A stretch of 64,000 nt of DNA from Akkermansia muciniphila (GTDB lineage Bacteria > Verrucomicrobiota > Verrucomicrobiia > Verrucomicrobiales > V1-33), in the NCBI GenBank assembly GCA_945900785.1, contig CAMDJM010000014.1:1-64000 (forward strand), read 5' to 3'. Made by a program: the position numbers and the translations under genes. Positions 20,001-28,228 of the stretch are shown here, piece by piece. Under the pieces are notes generated by a model. It did not search any database, had not been told where the DNA came from, and saw only the letters and a list, made by a program, of their open reading frames with translations. Each line of letters opens with the position of its first letter. Position 1 is the stretch's first letter.

Positions 20001-21995
20001 GACGTAACGTTCGTCTATGGCGGGGTGCGGGCGATCTACAATGCAGGGGCCAAATACAGCGGCAGCTGGGCTCACACGCCGAACTACACCAGCCCCGTCG
20101 GCAATGCATGCGATTACACTCTGGATTTTCCCGCCGACGATCGGCTGCTCGGAGAAACCAGCGCAGTCCTCGCCCTCCCTGGCACCGTCGGCGACGACAC
20201 CACCCTGCAGCGCGAACAACTGATCTGGTGGATGGCACGCAAGCTTAGGATGCCGGCGCTGCACCGGCGCTTCGTGCGCGTTTTTGTGAACGGACAGCAG
20301 CGCCAGCAAGTGCTCGAGGATACGCAGCAGCCCGCCGGTCAATTCCTCGCAGAATGGTTTCCGGACGACGACGGAGGGCGGCTGCACAAATCGCAGGATT
20401 GGGTCGAATTTCAGGACAACGCAATGAGCGCGCTCGGCGACGTCCGGGCAACGCTGGGAAACTTCACGACTACGGGAGGCATCAAAAAGACGGCCCGCTA
20501 TCGCTGGCAATGGGCCCCGCGGGCCGGTGATGTTTTGGACAACGATTTCGCGGACTTCCTGGCCCTCGTCGATGCCCACAATCAGACCTCGCTTCCACTC
20601 TACAAAACACAGGTCGCGGCGCTTGTGGATGTCAGTTCGTGGATGCGCGCGATGGCGCTGCAACGGATCGCCGGCAACTGGGATTCCTATGGCTGGAGCA
20701 TCGGCAAAAACATGTATGCCTACAAACCGCGCCTGGGTCGCTGGTCGATGATTCCGTGGGACATTGACTTCTCATTCGGACAAGTCGGCGACTCCGCAGT
20801 CTCCAATCTTTTCACGAACACCTCGGAGCACATCGGCGACGAGTCCATGGCCGATGCACTGATGACGAAGTTCCGGAATACCGTAGCATTCCGGCGCGAA
20901 TACTGGCGTGCATTCAGTGACGCAGCACGTGGCCCGATGTCGGTCGCAAACGCACGCATCGACCTCGTAAACAACGGGCTCGTCGCGGAAGGCATTACGC
21001 CGGGCGGAATCCAGACGGTGAAGAGCTACACGACCGGCCGGCGCAATAACATCCTCGGCCAGCTCGCCACCGTCGCCGCGACATTCACCGTCGCCGGACC
21101 CATCACCTTCGACACCGCAAACAGCACGCTCTCACTGAGCGGAACCGCACCCGTCGGCACGGCGGTGATCGAGATCAATGGGCTCGTCATTTCTCCCGTA
21201 TGGTCATCAGTCACGGCATGGAGCGCAAGCTATCTGCTTGCACCCGGAACCAACACCCTCGTCATCCGTGCAATAGACGGCATGGGTTCCGGGCTTGGCA
21301 CAACGACGCTCACGATCACCTATACTGGAACTGCCTCCTGGTCTGCCCTTCGCATCAATGAGTGGATGGCTTCAAACAATGCATACTTCGATCCGGCTGA
21401 TGGTGATACCGACGACTGGCTGGAAATTTACAACCCGGGTGCAGCTCCGGTGGACCTCACGAATTGGCGGCTGAGCGACAACGCCGCGAAACCCGCAAAG
21501 TATGTAATTCCCGGTGGCTACAGCCTTCCCGCCGGAGGGCGGTTGCTCGTCTGGGCCGACAACGAACCCCTGCAAAACACCGCTGGAAATTTACAGTTAC
21601 ACAGCAATTTCAAACTCAGTGCGGCCGGCAGCACCATCCTCCTCTCCGCACCCGATGGCTCTCTTGTCGACGCGGTCACCTTCGGCCCGCAAACAACGGA
21701 TCGATCGGAGGGCCGTTACCCTGACGGCAACGCTGGCATCCAGACGCTCACCCTGCCAACGCCCGGCACCGCGAACTCTCTCACCCAATTCACTCATGTG
21801 ATGCGCACCGGCACCGCCGTAACCGTTGCTTTCACCACGACTCCGGGTCTGAGATACCAAATCGAATCCAGTCAAATACTTGGTGTTTGGCTGCCGCTGG
21901 GAATCCAACAGGTCGCGGCTGGCACGATCCTCACATTTGTGGATTCCGCCGCCACCGATGGAAGGAAATTTTATCGTGCGGTCGTCTCAGAATGA
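17049..21995 (+). CDS. Giant secreted lamin-tail-domain / CotH-kinase protein
   Basis: Exported protein of 1648 residues with a signal peptide ending near ANA (residue 19). Predicted order: an N-terminal beta domain; lamin-tail domains at about 237-395, 404-524 and 530-680, beginning FSEIMYHP, LINEVLANS and ISEIMYHA; a carbohydrate-binding-like beta-sandwich at 694-824; an Ig-like spacer; a CotH domain at about 960-1337 with YSGSWAHTPNY and IPWDIDFSFG; a short repeat domain; a fourth lamin-tail domain at about 1433-1577 starting RINEWMASNN; and a C-terminal module ending KFYRAVVSE. CotH proteins of spore formers are atypical kinases that phosphorylate coat proteins. Whether this member is active is unknown. 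The start was placed at the ATG before KFLFPWIAA. Codon choice (ACG, TCG, GCG, GCA frequent) looks different from adjacent genes by eye. Confidence 0.85.
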   Translation: MKFLFPWIAALIPPGVANAQFNINDAFVANELGAGAITFPGPPGGTLRLGHNLTPANPVTLLITGLSHTDRWASAPALQGWNYPNGAIVPSLVVNTTGAAVDTGFAITGPGQIHLHPGNPSSNAFGQPASAVVLRFTVDTGGVHTISGEFQSLNSGTVAVDVLRNGLSILTSGAGSDATSFFEVVTLTAGDFIDFVVDDAGDIGSDSTGLYANIVQGSPPVDPVDLSLDKPEPIGPATRRGPFVFSEIMYHPATRPDGLNVEFIELYNSQPWAEDLTGYRISGDVSYDFPGGTTIPALGRLVIAAVPADVQTVYGITGVLGPFTGQLADSGGALRLRNEGDGIAFEVDYDSEHGWSPAPDGGGPSLVLTRPSLGMSNPLAWAAGALVGGSPGAAETEPVNPQAGVLINEVLANSTGVDFVELYNSSATAVDLAGCVLTDNPDVSKYTFPPGTTILPNDFLSLTETELGFAPHATGDTLYLKSPDGTRILDAVRFDAQEHDVSSGRLPDGARNWSQLASPTPGAGNSFMNRADVVISEIMYHAITTLAEDEYIELHNRSAASVDLGGWRLRGEADFDIPSGTTLAAGTRLVIAKNPTHLIAAYPGLNPANVRGPFSGSLSDRSGRISLQKPVAYTPEGGTTTMIRVEVDAVDYNTGGRWGKWSDGGGSSLELTDVHSDARLAPNWADSDESAKSGWKTIQVTGVLDNGMSAAPANQVQLFLLGAGECLVDDVEVISNSGANVVKNGGFASTTGWSFQGTQENSTIANGVLNLRATDRGDTANRVFANLTTTLATGTTATLRARVKWLRGSPEFLIRFRGSWLEAGGNILTTSAFGSPGAPNSREIANAAPAITEVTHRPILPGFGQPVTVFARSSDPDGLGAVTLQYRLDPSQVPANVAMTPVGAGWFSAQIPPQAIGTLVAFRIAATDSPGASAIFPDDAPARECLVRWGDPKPVGSLGAYRLWMTQATRDRWASRDKNSNSPLDVTFVYGGVRAIYNAGAKYSGSWAHTPNYTSPVGNACDYTLDFPADDRLLGETSAVLALPGTVGDDTTLQREQLIWWMARKLRMPALHRRFVRVFVNGQQRQQVLEDTQQPAGQFLAEWFPDDDGGRLHKSQDWVEFQDNAMSALGDVRATLGNFTTTGGIKKTARYRWQWAPRAGDVLDNDFADFLALVDAHNQTSLPLYKTQVAALVDVSSWMRAMALQRIAGNWDSYGWSIGKNMYAYKPRLGRWSMIPWDIDFSFGQVGDSAVSNLFTNTSEHIGDESMADALMTKFRNTVAFRREYWRAFSDAARGPMSVANARIDLVNNGLVAEGITPGGIQTVKSYTTGRRNNILGQLATVAATFTVAGPITFDTANSTLSLSGTAPVGTAVIEINGLVISPVWSSVTAWSASYLLAPGTNTLVIRAIDGMGSGLGTTTLTITYTGTASWSALRINEWMASNNAYFDPADGDTDDWLEIYNPGAAPVDLTNWRLSDNAAKPAKYVIPGGYSLPAGGRLLVWADNEPLQNTAGNLQLHSNFKLSAAGSTILLSAPDGSLVDAVTFGPQTTDRSEGRYPDGNAGIQTLTLPTPGTANSLTQFTHVMRTGTAVTVAFTTTPGLRYQIESSQILGVWLPLGIQQVAAGTILTFVDSAATDGRKFYRAVVSE

Positions 21996-22056
21996 AACCC
22001 ACACCACTTGGCTTTGGGCTTTGACTTTGTCGCACCCTCTGCCTAAGCGGTGAAGC

Positions 22057-22785
22057 TCACCGTTGGCCATCATACCAGATGCCGCAGGATTCCCGGCGTT
22101 TCAGGGTCCGGCCGCCCGTGAGGATGGTTTTCAGCAGCCAGCCCAGATGATGCCAGGGATGGTGCATCTGCAGCTTCCTCGGCGAGGTGGGCATGGGGTG
22201 CTTGGTCAGGATGACAAACTCCTGTCCATCCCGCCGGGCCAGCGTCTTCAGCTTTTTGGACAGGAAAAGTTCCTCCCCGGCGAAGAAGGCAGGATCGAAT
22301 CCCCCGGATTCCCGGAAGGCGGCGGTTCTGACAAAGAGGAAGGAACCGGCGGCATAACGGCACCGCGTGGAAATGAAATGCCAGATGGCAAGCGCGGTGC
22401 GGGCCCCGCGGGTGTCGAGCGGCATGTGGAGCAGACTGCCACCGCCCAGAATTCCCGGGTCCTGCAAAGCCACCGCAAGGTCCGCGAACAGTTCCGGGGA
22501 AGGCGTGGAGTCGGCATCCACAAAGAGGATCCATTCCCCTGTGGCAACGGTGGCCCCCGTGTTCCGGGCGCGGCCGATTTGGTTGATGGGCTCAAAAACG
22601 ACCTTGGCTCCGGCTGCCACCGCGACGGCGGCGGTGTGGTCCGTTGAGTTGTTATCACAAACGATGAGTTCGGACCGGATCCCGGCGGGAGCGAGGGCCA
22701 GACTGGCCGCAGACTGAATGGCCGTCAGGGTCCCGGGAAGGAGTTTTTCCTCGTTCCACGCAGGAATGATGATGGAAAGGAGCAT
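22057..22785 (-). CDS. Family 2 glycosyltransferase
   Basis: GT-A fold glycosyltransferase of 242 residues. The N-terminus reads LLSIIIPAWNEEKLL, the usual nucleotide-sugar-binding beginning. IVCDNNSTDHT follows, and the metal-binding DxD motif is DADS in WILFVDADSTP. FAGEELFLSKKL occupies the acceptor-side position. It probably transfers a sugar to a lipid, polysaccharide or protein acceptor at the cytoplasmic membrane; no transmembrane helices are evident. An alternative start 11 codons upstream exists, but the fold begins at the chosen ATG. It lies about 176 bp downstream of the debranching enzyme on the same strand and converges with the CotH gene. Confidence 0.88.
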   Translation of the reverse strand: MLLSIIIPAWNEEKLLPGTLTAIQSAASLALAPAGIRSELIVCDNNSTDHTAAVAVAAGAKVVFEPINQIGRARNTGATVATGEWILFVDADSTPSPELFADLAVALQDPGILGGGSLLHMPLDTRGARTALAIWHFISTRCRYAAGSFLFVRTAAFRESGGFDPAFFAGEELFLSKKLKTLARRDGQEFVILTKHPMPTSPRKLQMHHPWHHLGWLLKTILTGGRTLKRRESCGIWYDGQR

Positions 22786-22961
22786 GGAAAAAGAAGGCTT
22801 TGGATTTAAGTGGAACACTAAAGCGGTGCCCCGCAGGATTCAATGGCAGCCCTTGCCACGGTGCTGGAGCAAGCGGGGTGACGGGAATGGCTGTTGTTTC
22901 ATTTTACGTCCTGGCTCGGCTCCCGATACTGGCTGATGGTTTCAGCTGAAGAAAAGCGATT

Positions 22962-25900
22962 TCAGGAAGTTTCCAGCAATTTCCTGACCCGCACCCACTC
23001 GGTGATGGACCAGGCCTGGGAGCCGCAGCCGCGGGGGGCGTGGGGGTAGCCGCCGTCAACGATTTCCTCGAGGGAGCCGAGGGAGAAGCGCTGGAAGAGG
23101 GGGGCGCTGGAGGCTAGAATGCCGCTGGCGCGGGCTTTGGCCGGGGCACCCCAGGTGAGGAGCATGGCTTCGGCGAGCATGGGCATGAGCCAGGGCCAGC
23201 CGGTGCCGTTATGATAGGCGGGTTTGCGGCGGGTGTCTTCGTCGCCTTCGTAGTGGGGCCAGAAGGGGAAGAGGGGATGGTTGAGGAGTTGGCTGTGGCG
23301 CTCGATGGGCAGGGCGAAGGTGACGCGGCGGTCAGCCAGGGTGCGCAGGGCACCAGGAATGAGGAGTTCCATGCAGGCTTCGATGATGCCGGCGCGGAGG
23401 GTGGGATCGGTGACAGCCCCCAGAGTGACAGCGAGGAGTTGGTTGGGGCGCAGGTGGTCGTCGGCAATGGATTCCTGGGCGCTTTGTCCGGCGGTGCCGT
23501 GGAGGCAATCACTGAGCCAGGGCTGGCCAGGGCGGGTGTAATAGGTATGGATGGAGGCCTCGACTTGTTTTGCCAGGGTGGACCATTGCGGGTCGTGGTC
23601 GATGCGGGCGAGGAGGGTGAGGGAGGCGAACCAGAGGGCCTGGATGGAGATGGGGTAACCTTGGCGCGGAGTGCCGGCGGGGTAGTTGGTGTCCATCCAG
23701 GTGAAGTGGGAGGGGCTGTAGATGAGGCCGCTGGAAGGATCCATGGCGATGCCGTTAGGGGTGCCGCAGATGTAGCCTTGGGCGAGGGAGATGAGAACTT
23801 CCCGGATGGTGCGGCCGCCGGCGGTTTCGGTGAGGAAATCGTCGTGTTCCTCACGTTCCATGAGGTCGGCGACGCTGACAATGAACCAGAGCGGGGCGTC
23901 CGAGGTATCGCGGTTGGAGTCGTCATCGCCGCGGATCATGTTGGGCAGGGTGCCGTCCTTCTCGTAGCGGGCAAAGGTTTTCAAAATATCGCGGACGGCG
24001 GTGAGTTCTCCGGCAGCGGCGATACCACGGAGGCAGATGAGGGTGTCGCGGCCCCAATCGAGGAACCAGGGGTAGCCGGCAATAACGGTGAGGGAGTCGT
24101 CGCGTTTGACGATGAATTGACGGACGGCGTCAGTGGTGGTGAAGCGGCGCCAGGAGGCGTGGGAGGGGGCGGGATCCGCAGTGGTGTGGGGGCTGGCGGC
24201 GGTGTCGAAGCCAGCTTCCAGGGTGGCGCTATGGCCGGAGTAGAGGTCGGCGCTGAAGTAGCCTGGGCTGAAGAGATCAGAGTGGGAGCCGAGGCCGCGG
24301 GAGGCGTCGATGGGATGTTCGACAGTGAGGCGCTCGGGTTCCTTGATGAAGGTGGAACCCGGGACGCTGAGGTGGAGGCGGCCTTGCTGGCAGGGCATGA
24401 GGATTTCGTCAGGACGGGCGGTGATGGCCTGGTCGAGCAGGGCGGTGCGCCCGGCCGGGAGGTGCCATTTTTCATGGAAGCTGCGGTCTTCGACGTCGGG
24501 TCGGAGGATGAGGGTGAGGGGGCCGGCGTTGTCGCCGGAGAGGCGCTCGAAGGTGATGCTGACGGCGTCTTTTTCCTCGCTGAGGTGGACGGTGGCGTTG
24601 AGGCGCACCCAGTGGCCATCGCCGCTGGGGAGGCGGAATTGCCAGACGGCGGTGTGCTCGGAGACGAGGCGGACGCGTTCGGTCCAGAGGGCACTGAGCT
24701 CCGTGGAAAAGCCCCGCCGCAGGATCCAGGCACGGCAGCGGGTGAGGAGAATCCGGCGGTCGACGGGGAAGTCAGGATGGGGGTTGGCCGCGAGCAGGGC
24801 GTCGTATTGGGTGCGGACGGTGCCCCAGGCGGCGCGGAGGTGGGACATGGCTCCGGTGCCATTGGTGAGGACGACGTGGAGGTCGGGTTCGGAGCGGATT
24901 TGGGGGCCCTCGGCTTCGGCTGGAGGATCAGTTAGTTCAGGCGGGAGGAAAAGGTGGACGGTGCCCCGGGTGTCAGGAAGACGGAGCAGGACGGAGGCGT
25001 TGCCGCTGCGGTTGGCCGGGCGGGGAGCGAGGGCGAAATGGCCGGCGGGGCCGCCAGGGAGGCTGTGGCCCTCGGCGAGGGAAGTGTCACCGGCTTTGAT
25101 GGAATAACGGAATGGCTGGGGAGCGGTTAGGAGGAGGAGATCGCCGGGGAGCCAGACAATCTGGCGGCGGGCATCGCGGGGCCAGGTGAGGGTGGTGAGG
25201 GGAGGGAAGGGGAGGCCGGAAAGTTGTTGGCAGAAGGCGGCGGGGTCGGCGGCGAGGGCGGCGGAATCGGGGGGGGACGGGACCGCTTCTGATGCGTCAG
25301 GGTTGGTCAGCCAAACGGCGGCCTGCTGGGCGAGGGCGGCGGTTTTCTGACGAATGATGGGTTCAGGCGCGGGGCTGAGGAGGGGCGCGGCGGAAAGGAT
25401 AGTGACGGTGCCGGGCGGCAGTGTGGTGCGGCCGGTGCCATCAGACCACGTGGGAGGTTCCGGCGTTGGGCCGCAGGGGGTGGCGGCGGGGGCACCGGTG
25501 GGAAAATCGCTGGCGGGCCAGGTGATTTCGGCCGCAGTGTCCGGGTCGAGATTGATCAGGATGAGGAGGGTCTGGGAGTTGTCAGGAGCGATGCGGCGGA
25601 GGGCGACAGCCGGGCCGCTGCTGGTGGTGATAAGCTGAAGGGCGGCTCCGGCGTGGAAGGCGGGCTGGAGGAGGAGTTGTTGGAGGGTGGCGATGGCAGC
25701 GGTTTGGTTCTCCGGCGCGTTTTCTGAAAGGGCGGTGAAGCCGTGGACCCGGATTTGTTCCGTGGCGAACCATTCCGCCCCGCAAGTGAGACCCCAGCCG
25801 CCGGCGGGGCTGGTGAGGGCGGCTACAGCGGTGCGGAGGCGCGACCAGGCGGGAGAAGTGGCGGCGAGGCGTGGGTTGTCGTGCGTTTCCGCGAAGTTCA

Positions 25901-27128
25901 CCTGGTAACCCTGACATTTTGACTGGGCGATGGCCTGCGGGAGATACCAGTCGGTGGCGCCCCGTCCAGTGTTTTGGAAGAGTTCGCTGTAGGCCCAGTT
26001 GAGGCCGCCGGTGCTGAGGAGGTCGAGCATGACCGGGATGGGTCCGCCGAGGCCTTCGAGGAGGAAGATGGTGTCAGGAAATTCCGCGCGGACCTTGGCG
26101 GTGATGTAGCGCCAGACCGGTTGGGGGATGAAGTAGCCGGCATCACAGCGGAAGCCATCGACCCCCTGACGGCACCAGTAGAGGAAGACGGCGGCCATTT
26201 CCTGCCAAAGGGCGCGGTGTTGATAGTCGAGCTTGACGAGATCTGCCCAGGTGACACCCCAGGCCCCGGGGGAGTGGAAGGTGCCGTCTCCGTTCCTGAC
26301 AAACCATTCCGGGTAGTGGGCGAGAAGTTGGGACGCCCAGCCGGTGTGGTTGATGGGGATGTCGATGAAGAGGCGGGCACCGCGGCCGTGGATGGCATCG
26401 GCGAGTTCGCGGAATTGCTGGAGCGGGGTGGTGCGCTGGTCGAATTCAGCCTGGGCAGGGTCGACGTTATAAAAGTCCGTGGCGGCAAAAGGGCTGCCAT
26501 AGCGGCCCATGCGGGCGTGGGTGGCAGGGACGGGGAAGGGCGGCAGGAGGAGCACGATGCGGAACCCCATGCCGCCAAGAATGTGGTCCAGGCGCGAGGC
26601 GACATCCCGGAAGGTGCCGCCAGGTGGAATGACGGTGTAGCCGGCGGCATCCAGGGGTTGGAGGGAAGTGTCAGGGAGGTCGGCGCTGCCGTCGCGGTAG
26701 AGTCGGGGAAAGGCGGCGTAGATGGAGTTTTGGGCGGCGGTCCAGGCGGGCTCGACCTTGATCCTGACATTACCCTCCCCGCCAGGCCAGGCGGGGGGAC
26801 GGGAGGGGTCGGGGAGGAAAAAGGCTTTGGCTTCAAAGACGCCGACTTCCGGGAGCGGCAGCGTCAGGGTCCAGCGGGCGGCAGCTTCACCATCGGTTGG
26901 GTCCTGGACCATGGGCAGATCTTCCCAATCAAGGCCAGGGGGCGGGAGGTTATCATCAACGGCGGCGATGAGTTCGGCGCGGTGGCGGGCGGCCTGGCGG
27001 AGATTGGTGCGGAGAAAGGCGGGACCAGCGGCGGCCTGATCGCAGGTAAGGATAAAAGTCAGGGTGTCTCCAGCAAGGCGGATCAGGAAAGTGCCGGGAG
27101 CGGGCGATTGGGACAGGGCGAAAGACAT
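22962..27128 (-). CDS. Glycogen debranching enzyme: GH13-like domain fused to GH133 (GDE_C)
   Basis: 1388-residue two-enzyme fusion. The N-terminal half is an alpha-amylase-type barrel with all four GH13 regions: DIPINH (256-261), GFRCDAG with the putative nucleophile Asp329, FLLEGLGG with the acid/base Glu358, and ETHDN with Asp417. The C-terminal part from about residue 985 is an amylo-alpha-1,6-glucosidase (GDE_C, GH133) with GYPWFLDWGRDTLI, PNMIRGDDDSNRDTSD and YHNGTGWPWLMP. The architecture parallels the eukaryotic indirect debranching enzyme, in which 4-alpha-glucanotransferase and alpha-1,6-glucosidase lie on one chain. No signal peptide is evident, so it is probably a cytoplasmic enzyme of glycogen turnover. 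The glycosyltransferase lies downstream; the aquaporin is divergent, with a 154 bp gap. Confidence 0.9.
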   Translation of the reverse strand: MSFALSQSPAPGTFLIRLAGDTLTFILTCDQAAAGPAFLRTNLRQAARHRAELIAAVDDNLPPPGLDWEDLPMVQDPTDGEAAARWTLTLPLPEVGVFEAKAFFLPDPSRPPAWPGGEGNVRIKVEPAWTAAQNSIYAAFPRLYRDGSADLPDTSLQPLDAAGYTVIPPGGTFRDVASRLDHILGGMGFRIVLLLPPFPVPATHARMGRYGSPFAATDFYNVDPAQAEFDQRTTPLQQFRELADAIHGRGARLFIDIPINHTGWASQLLAHYPEWFVRNGDGTFHSPGAWGVTWADLVKLDYQHRALWQEMAAVFLYWCRQGVDGFRCDAGYFIPQPVWRYITAKVRAEFPDTIFLLEGLGGPIPVMLDLLSTGGLNWAYSELFQNTGRGATDWYLPQAIAQSKCQGYQVNFAETHDNPRLAATSPAWSRLRTAVAALTSPAGGWGLTCGAEWFATEQIRVHGFTALSENAPENQTAAIATLQQLLLQPAFHAGAALQLITTSSGPAVALRRIAPDNSQTLLILINLDPDTAAEITWPASDFPTGAPAATPCGPTPEPPTWSDGTGRTTLPPGTVTILSAAPLLSPAPEPIIRQKTAALAQQAAVWLTNPDASEAVPSPPDSAALAADPAAFCQQLSGLPFPPLTTLTWPRDARRQIVWLPGDLLLLTAPQPFRYSIKAGDTSLAEGHSLPGGPAGHFALAPRPANRSGNASVLLRLPDTRGTVHLFLPPELTDPPAEAEGPQIRSEPDLHVVLTNGTGAMSHLRAAWGTVRTQYDALLAANPHPDFPVDRRILLTRCRAWILRRGFSTELSALWTERVRLVSEHTAVWQFRLPSGDGHWVRLNATVHLSEEKDAVSITFERLSGDNAGPLTLILRPDVEDRSFHEKWHLPAGRTALLDQAITARPDEILMPCQQGRLHLSVPGSTFIKEPERLTVEHPIDASRGLGSHSDLFSPGYFSADLYSGHSATLEAGFDTAASPHTTADPAPSHASWRRFTTTDAVRQFIVKRDDSLTVIAGYPWFLDWGRDTLICLRGIAAAGELTAVRDILKTFARYEKDGTLPNMIRGDDDSNRDTSDAPLWFIVSVADLMEREEHDDFLTETAGGRTIREVLISLAQGYICGTPNGIAMDPSSGLIYSPSHFTWMDTNYPAGTPRQGYPISIQALWFASLTLLARIDHDPQWSTLAKQVEASIHTYYTRPGQPWLSDCLHGTAGQSAQESIADDHLRPNQLLAVTLGAVTDPTLRAGIIEACMELLIPGALRTLADRRVTFALPIERHSQLLNHPLFPFWPHYEGDEDTRRKPAYHNGTGWPWLMPMLAEAMLLTWGAPAKARASGILASSAPLFQRFSLGSLEEIVDGGYPHAPRGCGSQAWSITEWVRVRKLLETS

Positions 27129-27282
27129 GGCCCATGGCTTCGCAGATTCCGTGCCTTGGCAACCGGAGGGTTGGGGAGCACTTCAATCAAACCACGTCAT
27201 TTTAAAGGAAGTCGGCACCCAATCTTTGGGGGAAGGCAGGGGCGCTCCTTGACCGGAGGGCCTGGGCGATGTAGGCAGACGC

Positions 27283-27948
27283 ATGAAGAAATTGCTGGCG
27301 GAAGCTTTTGGCACGTTTTGCCTCGTCTTTGCGGGGACGGGGGCTATCATTATCAATGATGTTTCCGGCGGGGCGGTCACGCATTTGGGGGTGGCGCTGA
27401 CTTTTGGCCTGATCGTGATGGCGATGATCCACACCGTGGGAGATGTGTCAGGAGCGCATTTGAATCCAGCGGTGACGCTGGGGTTCTGGGCGGCGCGCCG
27501 CTTTCCGGCGGCTGAGGTGCTGCCTTACCTTGCCAGCCAGGTGACCGGGGCGGTGCTGGCCAGTGCAGTGCTGCGGGGTCTTTTTCCAGGCCATGCTACC
27601 CTGGGGGCTACGCTGCCTGCGGGACCGGTGATGCAGTCGTTCATTCTGGAAGTGATTCTCACGGGGATCCTGATGTTCGTGATTTTAAGTGTGACGCATG
27701 GGGCGAAGGAAAAAGGACTGACTGCGGCGGCCGCGATTGGTGGCGTGGTCGCACTGGAAGCGTTATTTGCCGGGCCGGTCTGCGGGGCCTCCATGAATCC
27801 GGCGCGCTCGCTCGCTCCGGCGTTGGTTTCCGGTCATCTGGAGCACCTGTGGATTTATCTGACGGCGACGGTGCTGGGGGCGCTGCTGGCGGTGCCGCTC
27901 TGTTGCGGGATGAGGGAGGAAGGGTGCTGCAGCCGCAGGACCGCCTGA
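27283..27948 (+). CDS. Aquaporin / major intrinsic protein channel
   Basis: Integral membrane channel of 221 residues with six predicted helices and two half-helix loops. The two signature NPA boxes are at 61-63 (GAHLNPAVT) and 172-174 (ASMNPARS). By eye alignment with AqpZ the selectivity-filter positions are Phe41, Ala160, Ala169 and Arg175, so the His and Thr of the strict water channel are replaced by small residues. A wider pore that passes small neutral solutes is possible. The C-terminal tail CCGMREEGCCSRRTA is cysteine- and arginine-rich. The gene is divergent from the debranching enzyme and is followed by a palindromic element. Confidence 0.92.
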   Translation: MKKLLAEAFGTFCLVFAGTGAIIINDVSGGAVTHLGVALTFGLIVMAMIHTVGDVSGAHLNPAVTLGFWAARRFPAAEVLPYLASQVTGAVLASAVLRGLFPGHATLGATLPAGPVMQSFILEVILTGILMFVILSVTHGAKEKGLTAAAAIGGVVALEALFAGPVCGASMNPARSLAPALVSGHLEHLWIYLTATVLGALLAVPLCCGMREEGCCSRRTA

Positions 27949-27981
27949 ACTGGAGGGGCTATTCGCGGGATGCTGAATAAA

Positions 27982-28082
27982 TTAATTCTACTTTGTTAAG
28001 TTCCCCGTGGCGCAGGCTTCCAGCCTGTGCGGCCAGCGGGCTTCCAGCCCGCTGATTCCCCAACTTAACAAAGTAGAATTAA
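27982..28082 (+). repeat. Palindromic element copy A (complete)
   Basis: 101 bp element bounded by perfect 21 bp inverted arms at 27982-28002 and 28062-28082. Inside are two hairpins: GCGCAGGCT-TCC-AGCCTGTGC (9 pairs, one G-T) and AGCGGGCT-TCC-AGCCCGCT (8 pairs). It shares nearly its whole length with copies at 34508-34602 and, inverted, 52018-52110. It has no coding capacity, so it resembles a MITE or REP-like element. It sits between the aquaporin stop and the DUF1460 gene. Confidence 0.9.
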
Positions 28083-28228
28083 ACAAGTGACAGGAGGTTT
28101 TCCGTCCGCGCGGGGGAAATCCGGGACAGGGAATCCGTTCGTGCATTTACTGGATCCTGTGCTAAGAAAGTGGGATTGCGTGTTCCTGCTGCCTTGCCGC
28201 TGGATCACAGCCCAACCCCTGACTGATC

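Noticed and set aside
22048-22062. CGGTGA-AGC-TCACCG hairpin between convergent CotH and glycosyltransferase genes
   Set aside because: Only six pairs, no T-run, and it overlaps the glycosyltransferase stop codon, so calling it a terminator is not justified.
23211-24935. 574-codon open frame antisense to the debranching enzyme
   Set aside because: Glycine/glutamate-rich low-complexity translation typical of the reverse of a GC-rich gene; the minus strand has intact GDE_C motifs.
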